Shown here: one piece after another, positions 1 through 5,646 of the stretch | Layout: each line of letters begins with the position of its first letter | Position numbering within the stretch: position 1 is the stretch's first letter | Assembly (NCBI GenBank): GCA_964518335.1 | Contig: CAZFDT010000127.1 | Span: 1 to 8,959 of the forward strand | Length of the DNA: 8,959 bases | Reading direction: 5' to 3' | Source: CAZFDT01 sp964518335 | GTDB taxonomy: Bacteria; Planctomycetota; Phycisphaerae; Phycisphaerales; Phycisphaeraceae | Notes under the pieces: generated by a model | The model's database searches: none | Told to the model about the DNA's origin: nothing | What the model saw: only the letters and a program-made list of their open reading frames with translations | Made by a program: the position numbers and the translations under genes

Positions 1-870
1 GACCTGGTGCTTGTGCGTGTAGGTCTGGTTAGCGATGAGGACCGATTGGGCCTTCTCGAACACCTCGACGGGCACGATCGCCTCGTGTTCGCCAGGGTAG
101 CACTTGCCCTTGTGGACGACCTGGCCGATGTACCTGCGGTCCTTGAGGATGGCGTACACGCTCTTGTCGGTCCATGGGATTCCACCCACGGTGGCGCCGG
201 TCTTGATGATGCGTTTCACCTTGGTCACCACGCCCTCGGCGTTGAGGGCGGCGGCGACTTTGCGACTGGATTCGACCTTGAGGAACAGCGAGAACACCCG
301 CCGCACCAGCTTTGCTTCGTCCGCATTGACCACCAGTTTCTTGTTCACCACGTCGTAGCCCAGCACGGCACCGAAGCCCAGGTACTTGCCCATGCGGGCG
401 GTGGCGAGCTTCTTGTCACGGATGCGCTCGCCGATGATCTCACGTTCGAACTGGGCGAACGACAGCAGGATGTTGAGTGTGAGTCGGCCCATGCTCGTGG
501 TGGTGTTGAACTGCTGCGTCACCGACACGAAGCTCACATTGTGCTCGTCGAACAGGCTGATGAGCTTGGCAAAGTCCAACAGCGACCGGCTAAGTCGATC
601 GACCTTGTAGACGACCACGCAGTCGATGCGTCCAGCCCGAATATCGGCGATGAGTTCGGCCAGCGCCGGCCGGTCCATCGACCCGCCGGAGAACCCGCCG
701 TCGTCGTAGTGCTTGGGCAGGGCCTGCCAGCCCTCCTGGCGCTGCGATTCGATGAACGATTCACCCGCCTGGCGCTGGGCGTCGAGCGAGTTGAACTCTT
801 GGTCGAGGCCCTCTTCATGGCTCTTGCGCGTGTAGATCGCGCATCGTCGTGTGGTCGTGATCTTGTTCAT
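1..870 (-). CDS. Large serine recombinase (site-specific integrase/resolvase family), C-terminus cut by window edge
   Basis: The reverse strand from 870 reads open to base 1, giving 290 residues without a stop. The N-terminal resolvase catalytic domain (about residues 8-155) shows the YTRKS motif with the likely nucleophile Ser17, the YDDGGFSGG segment (55-63), and DRLSRS (91-96) with the conserved arginines. The FEREIIGERI segment (141-150) leads into the long helix. Residues from about 160 match the following Recombinase domain (GYDVV..., IPWTDKSVYAILKDRRYIGQ). The zinc-ribbon and coiled-coil end expected of large serine recombinases would lie beyond the window. The family cuts and rejoins att sites through a 5' phosphoserine link. 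The start at 870 follows an AGGAGGT Shine-Dalgarno (875-881), and its ATG overlaps the stop of the DUF2924 gene as ATGA. This is probably the integrase/excisionase of the element, though an invertase role is possible. Confidence 0.95.
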   Translation of the reverse strand, partial: MNKITTTRRCAIYTRKSHEEGLDQEFNSLDAQRQAGESFIESQRQEGWQALPKHYDDGGFSGGSMDRPALAELIADIRAGRIDCVVVYKVDRLSRSLLDFAKLISLFDEHNVSFVSVTQQFNTTTSMGRLTLNILLSFAQFEREIIGERIRDKKLATARMGKYLGFGAVLGYDVVNKKLVVNADEAKLVRRVFSLFLKVESSRKVAAALNAEGVVTKVKRIIKTGATVGGIPWTDKSVYAILKDRRYIGQVVHKGKCYPGEHEAIVPVEVFEKAQSVLIANQTYTHKHQV

Positions 871-1325
871 GACGACCTCCTGGGCCGCTTGGACGATGGC
901 GGCAGGCCGAAGAAGCGATTCCCGCCCCAGGGCGAGCCACCGGTGATGGTCCTGGCGATCGCGGTGAGGCTGCGGTATTGCCTGCCCTGATACATGAATC
1001 CCTTGTCCTGGACGGTGACCTCGTGCCGCTCGCCGTGCCATTCCCGAATCAGCACCGTGCCGGGTAGCAGCCCGGCCTTGGCGTTGGCTTTGGGCGGCGA
1101 CGGTGCCACCGGCGCGCCGTCGGCGATCAGGCTGAGCCTGCGCTTGGCCCCCGGGCTCAGGCCGCCGTAGGCCAGTTCCTGAATGCGGTACGCCAGGCGG
1201 CGCACCAGGTAGGGCCGGCCCCACTGGCCTGGCTCGGCACCGAACAGGTCGGACCAGCGCTTGCGCAGCTCGGCCATGCTCATTCGGTTCAGTGCGTCGA
1301 TCTGTTGCAGAACCGTCGTGTCCAT
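867..1325 (-). CDS. DUF2924 family protein upstream of the recombinase
   Basis: This 152-residue protein has the DUF2924 pattern: an N-terminal helical part (MDTTVLQQIDALNRMSMAEL, then RPYLVRRLAYRIQELAYGGL at about 38-57), a Pro/Ala linker, and a C-terminal part with REWHGERHEVTV, GFMYQGRQYRSLTAIAR and ITG...WGGNRFFGL. The family is usually found next to large serine recombinases; its biochemical role is not established to my knowledge. An accessory role in recombination or its control is inference from position. I chose the ATG at 1325 rather than the in-frame ATG at 1340: it has GAGG seven bases upstream and its A is the last base of the preceding stop (TGATG), which suggests translational coupling. 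Its own stop overlaps the recombinase start (ATGA). The last residues (SSKRPRRSS) form a basic tail. Confidence 0.88.
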   Translation of the reverse strand: MDTTVLQQIDALNRMSMAELRKRWSDLFGAEPGQWGRPYLVRRLAYRIQELAYGGLSPGAKRRLSLIADGAPVAPSPPKANAKAGLLPGTVLIREWHGERHEVTVQDKGFMYQGRQYRSLTAIARTITGGSPWGGNRFFGLPPSSKRPRRSS

Positions 1326-1528
1326 CAGGTCACCTCGCATGTCTGCCCGTCGCGGGCGTGGGACACACTGAGCCGGGTTTCCGCGGGAAGATCAAGTCCC
1401 ATTCCGCAGTTGCGGCCAGTCTTTCTCGATGCCATGCGAACCACGCCTCGGGCGAGAATCTCCGCCAGTTCGTCCAAGCGCTCGTCCCGCGACGGCGGCA
1501 CGATGTCGTCAGGGTTCGGGCGTTTCAT
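1325..1528 (-). CDS. Small conserved-type protein in the recombinase operon (67 aa)
   Basis: This 67-residue ORF is linked by a 4-base ATGA overlap to the sigma-like gene upstream and by a 1-base TGATG overlap to the DUF2924 gene downstream, strong evidence that it is translated. It has a charged helical N-terminal half (RDERLDELAEILARGVVRM, about 14-32), then a basic region and a C-terminal segment ending in SVSHARDGQTCEVT. Small proteins of this layout are, from memory, often found just before DUF2924-recombinase pairs. No catalytic or metal motif is visible and I assign no function. A recombination directionality factor or a partner of DUF2924 would fit the position, but nothing in the sequence shows this. 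Confidence 0.78.
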   Translation of the reverse strand: MKRPNPDDIVPPSRDERLDELAEILARGVVRMASRKTGRNCGMGLDLPAETRLSVSHARDGQTCEVT

Positions 1529-2037
1529 TCGCCAAGCCCCCGATCTGCGAAGGTGCGGCGGATCTGTTGGATGTGGCGGTTGACCGTCTTGACATCCCGG
1601 CCGGTTGATGTGGCGATCTGCGTGACACTGCGGCCATGCATCAGCTCACAGCAGATCTGCTGCTGTAAGGGCGGCAGCAGCTCGACGGCCTTGTGCAGTG
1701 GGTCCGATTCAACCACATCCACGCCGGCGTCACCAGCCGCTTGGCTCATGTCCCCGAGCCGACTCATGCAAGCCTGACGCCGCGCATTGCCACGGGCCAT
1801 CATCTTGATGCACTGGTCCAGCCGCCGACACAACAGCGTTCGCTCGCTGGCGGCGTGGGCTTTGGTAGGATCGAAGTGGAACTCGAGCACGACCACCGCC
1901 AGGTCCTGCATCGCGTCGTCCCACTCGGACCTGGGCATGTGGTAACGCTGCAGCCGCGCCAGCATCAGTTTGATCTGCCAGTGCTGCAGTGAGCCTGCGT
2001 ACCGCTCGAACAACTCGTCGATTCGTGTGTGTGCCAT
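1525..2037 (-). CDS. Sigma-70/ECF-like DNA-binding protein, first gene of the recombinase operon
   Basis: The 170-residue protein has the two-part layout of a small sigma factor. A region-2-like helix block comes first (EWDDAMQDLAVVVLEFHFDP, about 38-57, then RTLLCRRLDQCIKMMAR). A C-terminal region-4-like helix-turn-helix follows (LLPPLQQQICCELMHGRSV, then QIATSTGRDVKTVNRHIQQIRR). The latter resembles the LxxLPxxxRxxxxL...G.S..EIA...g.s..tV..h...ir pattern. It may recruit RNA polymerase to the element's promoters, or act as a sigma-region-4-like activator without being a true sigma factor. The ATG at 2037 follows AGGAGA (2044-2049) with 6-base spacing. It is the first gene after the divergent region with the phased palindrome array, so autoregulation through that array is an attractive inference. 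The stop overlaps the next gene as ATGA. Confidence 0.78.
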   Translation of the reverse strand: MAHTRIDELFERYAGSLQHWQIKLMLARLQRYHMPRSEWDDAMQDLAVVVLEFHFDPTKAHAASERTLLCRRLDQCIKMMARGNARRQACMSRLGDMSQAAGDAGVDVVESDPLHKAVELLPPLQQQICCELMHGRSVTQIATSTGRDVKTVNRHIQQIRRTFADRGLGE

Positions 2038-2378
2038 GTCCGGTCTCCTGAATCGGTGCCTCGTGAACGCCCCAAGCCAACAGCGACTTGGACGAGGACC
2101 ACCTTCCGGGGGCGACCGGTGTCATGTCTCTAGCTTTCGATGTGAACGCGCTCGATCACGTGACGCCTCACGTGACGTTCACGTGAGCACAACACCCGGT
2201 GACATGAACGTCATGTGACGGTGACATGAACTTCACGTGACGCTCACGTGAGCGGTTTGTCACGGTGACATGACGCTCACGTGATTGTGCGGCACCGATG
2301 CCCACTTTCAGGCTCCTGCGGCAATAAGCGTGGTGGACGCCGAAGGGATTCTGCCCGCGGCGACCAGGGAGTCCGACC
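2038..2378. promoter_or_regulatory. Divergent intergenic control region between the recombinase operon and the replication/recombination operon
   Basis: These 341 bases separate the leftward sigma-like gene from the rightward exonuclease gene, so promoters for both operons should lie here. I could not find a convincing -35/-10 pair on either strand. The middle (2156-2284) is filled by the phased TCACGTGA array, annotated separately. The left flank (2038-2155) holds the Shine-Dalgarno of the sigma-like gene and one more loosely similar TCATGT at 2122-2127. The right flank (2285-2378) holds the leader of the exonuclease gene with a GGGAG element about 8 bases before its ATG. No credible gene is seen in it. 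Confidence 0.6.
2156..2284. repeat. Helically phased array of TCACGTGA-type palindromes (nine units, 11-bp register)
   Basis: Exact TCACGTGA occurs at 2156, 2168, 2179, 2233, 2244 and 2277. Close variants occur at 2200 (TGACATGA), 2211 (TCATGTGA), 2222 (TGACATGA) and 2266 (TGACATGA). Successive starts differ by 12, 11, 21, 11, 11, 11, 11, 22 and 11 bases, so nearly all sites share one face of the helix, with two empty slots (about 2190 and 2255). Sites are mostly followed by CG or GC, giving 11-base direct repeats on top of the palindromes. Such arrays are typical of multi-site protein binding: operators, plasmid or phage iterons, or centromere-like partition sites. The core TCACGTGA is also the centre of the bacterial parS consensus, though the outer parS bases are not present. 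Confidence 0.9.
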
Positions 2379-3212
2379 ATGACGCTGACCGCTGCTGCCG
2401 ACGTGAGCCTCGACCTGCATGTGCTGGGAACCGAGCCCGCTCATGAATATCACGCCAAGGCCGGCGAGTACCTGTCCAGCCACCAGCTCATCGACTTCCT
2501 GAATTGCCCGTGGCTCTACCGCAAAAAGCAGCTGGGCTTGATCCCGGACGAGGACAGCAATGCCCTGCTCGTTGGCCGGGCCACCCACACCCGCATCCTC
2601 GAGGGCCGCGATGCCTACGAGGCCCAGTACGCCCTAGGTGGCCCGATCAACAAGACCACGAGTAAACCCTTCGGCAAAGACACCAAGGCGTTCAAGGAAT
2701 GGGCGGATGCCCAGGGCAAACCCGGCATCCACTACGAGGACCTAGACCTAATCGAGCACATGGCCGCGGGCGTGGCCAAGAACGATGCCGCGGTTGAGCT
2801 CTTGCTGTACGGGCGCTGCGAAGGCGTGGTGCGCACCGACTACTGCGACACGCCGTGCCAGATCCGCATCGACTGGCTGCATCCCCATCGCGGCGTCGTC
2901 GACCTGAAAACCACCGCTGATCTCACCTGGTTCGAGCACGAAGCCCGACGCCGTCGCTACCACAACCAGGCCGCCTTCTACCAGGCGGTGCTGGCCGAAG
3001 CGCTGGCGGTCGATCCCCGATGCATCCCGGTCCACATCGTCGCGATCGAGAAGGTCGAGCCCTATCGCTGCGGTGTGTGGCAAGTCAGCGAACACACGCT
3101 CGCCGCGGCTCGACGCGAGAACCGATTGGCCATCGACCGCCTCCGCCGCGCCTGGGAGACCGACGACTTCCCCACCGGCTACGAAGCGATCCGCACGCTC
3201 GAAGTGACCTAG
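2379..3212 (+). CDS. RecE-like PD-(D/E)XK exonuclease family protein
   Basis: The 277-residue protein has the motif order of the RecE/Cas4-like PD-(D/E)XK nucleases (DUF3799-type). LSSHQLIDFLNCPWLYRKK (32-50) resembles the N-terminal entry segment. GRATHTRILEG (66-76) carries the family histidine (His70). QIRIDWL (161-167) supplies Asp165, VVDLKTT (173-179) supplies Asp175 and Lys177, and YHNQAAFY (194-201) carries Gln197 of the QxxxY motif. These are the expected metal and catalytic residues, so it is likely active. The family degrades one strand of duplex ends to make single-stranded DNA for annealing. It opens the rightward operon and is followed by an ATPase of Sak4 type and a DUF669 protein, the partners expected in a phage recombination cassette. 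The ATG follows GGGAG. Exact substrate and polarity cannot be read from sequence. Confidence 0.87.
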   Translation: MTLTAAADVSLDLHVLGTEPAHEYHAKAGEYLSSHQLIDFLNCPWLYRKKQLGLIPDEDSNALLVGRATHTRILEGRDAYEAQYALGGPINKTTSKPFGKDTKAFKEWADAQGKPGIHYEDLDLIEHMAAGVAKNDAAVELLLYGRCEGVVRTDYCDTPCQIRIDWLHPHRGVVDLKTTADLTWFEHEARRRRYHNQAAFYQAVLAEALAVDPRCIPVHIVAIEKVEPYRCGVWQVSEHTLAAARRENRLAIDRLRRAWETDDFPTGYEAIRTLEVT

Positions 3213-3224
3213 CCCCTCCCTCCG

Positions 3225-3323
3225 CACCCGCGCGGCCCCCGGAAGTGCCCCCCTCCGGGTCGTTGCCTCCTCGTTCGAGCAGCAACAGTGGACTCCCTCC
3301 TCGGCCGCGCGGGTGTTTCTTTT
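3225..3323 (+). terminator. Nested GC-rich inverted repeat with trailing T-rich stretch (possible attenuator/terminator or structured RNA)
   Basis: The 174-base gap between the exonuclease and ATPase genes contains a perfect 13-bp inverted repeat: CACCCGCGCGGCC at 3225-3237 pairs with 3303-3315. A second stem, CCCGGA at 3238-3243 with TCCGGG at 3254-3259, lies immediately inside with a 10-base loop. The outer right arm is followed at once by TTTCTTTT (3316-3323). This could be a partly leaky intrinsic terminator or an attenuator within the operon. The 65-base loop is long for a simple terminator, so an RNA element or processing site is an alternative. Confidence 0.4.
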
Positions 3324-3386
3324 CAACGTTCTGGTTCGACCGTCATCGCCAACCCACCAACGTCCCATTCACGAAAGGCCCACCCC

Positions 3387-4190
3387 ATGACGCTGATGAA
3401 CTCGCTGATCAAGTCCACGTCGCCGGCGCCGCCGAAGATGATCGTCTACGGCCAGCCCGGCGTCGGCAAGACCAGCTTCGCGGCCTCGGCAGATGCACTG
3501 CTTGTCGACTGCGAAAACGGTGCCGGCGCCGTGCCCGGGCTCACCCGCACGCCCTACCTGCAGTCCTGGCCGCAGATGCGCCAGTGGCTGGTGGAGCTGG
3601 CGAATCTTCCACTCAATCACACCGTCAACGCCCTGGCCATCGACACCATCGACTGGATGGTGCAGCGCATCATCGAACACGTGGTGATCGATCTCGACGG
3701 CAAGTCGCGCAACGACATCACCAACACCCTGGGCACCGCCCATGGCGGCTACTTCAAGGCCAGAGAGATCGTGCAGAACATCGTGTACCGCGATCTGCTG
3801 CCGATGCTCAACGCCGTAGCTGACAAGGGCGTGGCCATCATCCTGCTCGCCCACGCGTCCAACGCCAAGCTCACCACGCCGGAAGGGTTCGATCAGCGAT
3901 TGGCGTCACCCGATCTGCCCGCGTGGATCGCGCCGCCCTTCATCGAATGGGCCGACGCCGTGCTCTATGCCCGCCACGAGGGTGGGCATCGCATCCTCAT
4001 CACCGAGGGCACCAACGTGATCCTCGCCAAGAACCGCTACGGCCTGCCGCCGGAAGTCGCGCTGTCGTGGCCGGCGCTGATGCAGGCGCTGGTGAAGGAC
4101 CGGCCAACTGTCACACCAACCGCGATCGCGCATTCCGCTGCCAATGACGCAACTGCCACTGACACCACCACCCCCAACCAGGAGCACTGA
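3387..4190 (+). CDS. AAA/RecA-fold ATPase of phage recombination module (Sak4-like)
   Basis: The 267-residue protein has a Walker A loop YGQPGVGKTS (21-30, Lys28), an early acidic segment LLVDCENGAG (38-47), and a Walker B strand NALAIDTIDWM (81-91). A further strand, VAIILLAHAS, is a plausible sensor region. This is the layout of the AAA_24/Sak4 phage ATPases, RecA-core proteins that act in single-strand annealing or strand exchange. No RecT, Redbeta or Erf-type annealing protein is visible nearby, so this protein probably fills that role, working with the exonuclease before it and DUF669 after it. The C-terminal about 25 residues are Thr/Ala-rich and probably disordered. The frame is open upstream to 3288, but the ATG at 3387 (AAAGG upstream, fold beginning at once) is the better start; the upstream part overlaps the GC-rich inverted repeat. 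Confidence 0.88.
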   Translation: MTLMNSLIKSTSPAPPKMIVYGQPGVGKTSFAASADALLVDCENGAGAVPGLTRTPYLQSWPQMRQWLVELANLPLNHTVNALAIDTIDWMVQRIIEHVVIDLDGKSRNDITNTLGTAHGGYFKAREIVQNIVYRDLLPMLNAVADKGVAIILLAHASNAKLTTPEGFDQRLASPDLPAWIAPPFIEWADAVLYARHEGGHRILITEGTNVILAKNRYGLPPEVALSWPALMQALVKDRPTVTPTAIAHSAANDATATDTTTPNQEH

Positions 4191-4193
4191 TCC

Positions 4194-4694
4194 ATGGCTA
4201 ACCTCGGCACCTTCAACGCACACGAAGTCGATCCCAACGTCTCGTTCGATCCTGTCCCCGAGGGCAAGTACCTCGCGGTCATCACCGAATCGGAGATGAA
4301 GCCCACCAAGAACGGCCAGGGCAGTTACCTCCAGCTCACCCTCACCCTCATCGACGGCGAATTCCGGGGGCGGATGCTGTGGGCGCGGCTCAACCTCACC
4401 AATCCCAACGCCACCGCGGTCAAGATGGCCCGCAGCGAACTCTCGGCCATCTGCCACGCGGTGGGCGTGATGCAGCCGCGCGACAGCGTCGAGCTGCACA
4501 ACATCCCGCTGCTCATCACCGTCAAGGTCAAGAAGCGCAGTGACAACAACGAGCTGACCAATGAGATCAAGGGCTACGAGCCGGCGCCTGGAAGGGCGGC
4601 CGCTACGACGCCGCAGCCGGCCAGCGCCGTCCCGGCCTCGCAACCACCCGCCGTTGGCACCGCCACCGCCAACACGCCGCCGTGGCGGCGATGA
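4194..4694 (+). CDS. DUF669 family protein (phage ssDNA-binding-like)
   Basis: The 166-residue product matches DUF669. It starts with ANLGTFNAHEVDP and then VPEGKYLAVITESEMKPTKNG. A beta-rich core follows (QGSYLQLTLTLIDGEFRGRM, then WARLNLTNPNATAVKMARSEL), and then the HNIPLLITVKVKK segment. From about residue 133 it becomes a Pro/Ala/Thr-rich tail ending in PPWRR. The family nearly always sits beside the phage AAA ATPase seen here and is thought to be an OB-fold-like single-strand DNA-binding accessory protein, but its activity is inferred rather than demonstrated as far as I know. The disordered tail after a DNA-binding-like core recalls SSB, but the last residues are basic and aromatic, not the acidic SSB tip. 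The start lies 3 bases after the ATPase stop, with AGGAG just upstream, so the two are probably co-translated. Confidence 0.88.
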   Translation: MANLGTFNAHEVDPNVSFDPVPEGKYLAVITESEMKPTKNGQGSYLQLTLTLIDGEFRGRMLWARLNLTNPNATAVKMARSELSAICHAVGVMQPRDSVELHNIPLLITVKVKKRSDNNELTNEIKGYEPAPGRAAATTPQPASAVPASQPPAVGTATANTPPWRR

Positions 4695-4699
4695 GGAGG
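4694..4699 (+). promoter_or_regulatory. Strong Shine-Dalgarno AGGAGG deciding the start at 4706
   Basis: AGGAGG begins on the last base of the DUF669 stop codon and lies 6 bases before ATG 4706. This favours that ATG over the in-frame GTG at 4682, which would put the ribosome site inside the coding part and overlap DUF669 by 13 bases. Confidence 0.75.
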
Positions 4700-4705
4700 T
4701 GTGCC

Positions 4706-4975
4706 ATGACGAGGCGACCACGACTGACCATCCCCGCCACGCGCGGCTTTGAGTGCGTCATCTGCGGCTGGACATGCAAACACCGCAGCGATGGCGATGG
4801 GCATCAATGTTCACCGGCAGCCTTGGCTCGCTATCGGGCACGCGAATCGCGACGACTGCGTGAGCTTGATCCTGAGTCGCCGATGGTGCCGCCGGAGCTG
4901 GATGAGCGACGACGCACGCTCGATGACCGGCTGACCGAAGGCTTCGCCATGATGCGAGGAGTCCAGACGACATGA
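4706..4975 (+). CDS. Small Cys/His-rich protein, putative zinc finger (89 aa)
   Basis: This 89-residue protein has a compact cluster FECVICGWTCKHRSDGDGHQC with Cys17, Cys20, Cys24, His26, His33 and Cys35. The CxxC plus HxC pair would make a C2HC zinc site. A long, strongly charged helical stretch follows (ALARYRARESRRLRELDPES and DERRRTLDDRLTEGF), consistent with a DNA- or protein-binding helix. No known family is recognised with certainty. Its ATG follows a strong AGGAGG and its stop overlaps the RusA start as ATGA, so it is very likely expressed and coupled to RusA. A DNA-binding accessory of the recombination module is inference. Confidence 0.78.
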   Translation: MTRRPRLTIPATRGFECVICGWTCKHRSDGDGHQCSPAALARYRARESRRLRELDPESPMVPPELDERRRTLDDRLTEGFAMMRGVQTT

Positions 4976-5376
4976 AGTTCGATCTGCCGTACCCACCCAG
5001 TGTCAATCACTACTGGCGTCACTTCCGTGGGCGGATGGTTGTCAGCCGGGAGGGCCGGACGTTTCGTGCGAGCGTCCATGCCCTCCTGGCCCCCGGAAAT
5101 GGGCATGGCCCGCGTAAGCCCCCTTCTGGGGGGCGCATCGCGTTGTGCATGGACGCGTTTCCACCGGATCGACGCAGACGCGACCTCGACAATTTGCAGA
5201 AAGCCAGTCTTGATGCGCTCGAGCATGCTGGCGTCTATGAGGACGACAGCCAGATCGATCTGCTTGTGACTCGGCGACGTCACATCGTGCCCGGCGGCAA
5301 GATCGAAGTGAACGTCGATGACCTGCCTCTGCATCGCTGCCCGCTGTGCGGCGTGGCGATCGTCCATCCCAACTGA
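4972..5376 (+). CDS. rusA: RusA-family Holliday junction resolvase with possible extra C-terminal zinc site
   Basis: The 134-residue protein shows the RusA signature: LPYPPSVNHYWR (5-16) near the N-terminus and PDRRRRDLDNLQKASLDAL (65-83) followed by GVYEDDSQI (87-95). Asp71, Asp73 and Asp92 (or Asp91) correspond to the three acidic residues that bind metal in E. coli RusA, so it is probably active. RusA dimers cut four-way junctions symmetrically. An oddity is the C-terminal end, which carries His121, Cys123, Cys126 and His132 (HRCPLCGVAIVHPN), a possible zinc knuckle that the typical roughly 120-residue RusA lacks. The start overlaps the stop of the small Cys/His protein by 4 bases (ATGA). 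It sits between the annealing genes and the helicase, the usual phage location for a resolvase. Confidence 0.93.
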   Translation: MKFDLPYPPSVNHYWRHFRGRMVVSREGRTFRASVHALLAPGNGHGPRKPPSGGRIALCMDAFPPDRRRRDLDNLQKASLDALEHAGVYEDDSQIDLLVTRRRHIVPGGKIEVNVDDLPLHRCPLCGVAIVHPN

Positions 5377-5388
5377 TTCGGAGTAGCG

Positions 5389-5646
5389 ATGCCGCGAAGC
5401 AAACAGCGGGAGCTATCGACACGGCAGATCGAACTGGTCGGTGCGGCGCTGCGCTATTGCACCGTCGCCGACTGGTTCGAAGCGCGAATGCTCAACGGCC
5501 GCAACAAGGCCACCGATGCCCGGGCGTGGGCCACATTCAACCGTGTCGAGGAAGAACTGCGATCCGCCGGCAACCGTTTGCTTCGAGATCGCAGTCATCG
5601 CGACCTGGTGTTGGAGGCCGCAGGTGTCGCAGGGGAGGTGCCGTGA
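5389..5646 (+). CDS. Hypothetical small protein coupled to the helicase (85 aa)
   Basis: I do not recognise this 85-residue protein. It is mostly helical and basic at the start (MPRSKQRELSTRQIELVGAA). A middle segment reads RYCTVADWFEARMLNGRNKATDAR, and the end has charged helices (RVEEELRSAGNRLL, then RSHRDLVLEAAGVAGEVP). No metal or catalytic motif, signal peptide or membrane segment is seen. Evidence that it is real: GGAG sits just before the ATG, it lies 12 bases after the RusA stop, and its TGA overlaps the GTG start of the helicase as GTGA. The coupling suggests a helper of the helicase or another part of the recombination module; this is position only. Confidence 0.68.
   Translation: MPRSKQRELSTRQIELVGAALRYCTVADWFEARMLNGRNKATDARAWATFNRVEEELRSAGNRLLRDRSHRDLVLEAAGVAGEVP

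Noticed and set aside
1..870. att core site next to the recombinase
   Set aside because: The 3' side of the recombinase gene is outside the window, and no repeated core could be identified inside it.
7..990. Long plus-strand open frame of 327 codons
   Set aside because: It lies antisense to the serine recombinase and the end of the DUF2924 gene, which show clear family motifs; the plus frame shows none and reflects high GC content.
2156..2284. CRISPR array
   Set aside because: Units are 8-bp palindromes in an 11-bp register without unique spacers of CRISPR length, and no cas genes are present; the RecE-like nuclease resembles Cas4 only by shared PD-(D/E)XK fold.
4682..4705. GTG start for the small Cys/His protein
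   Set aside because: It would overlap DUF669 and place the strong AGGAGG inside the gene; ATG 4706 is well placed after it.
5346..5642. Upstream extension of the helicase frame
   Set aside because: It overlaps the end of RusA and the whole 85-aa gene, reads as Arg/Arg-Ala-rich non-protein-like sequence, and GTG 5643 has a good Shine-Dalgarno and a GTGA overlap.
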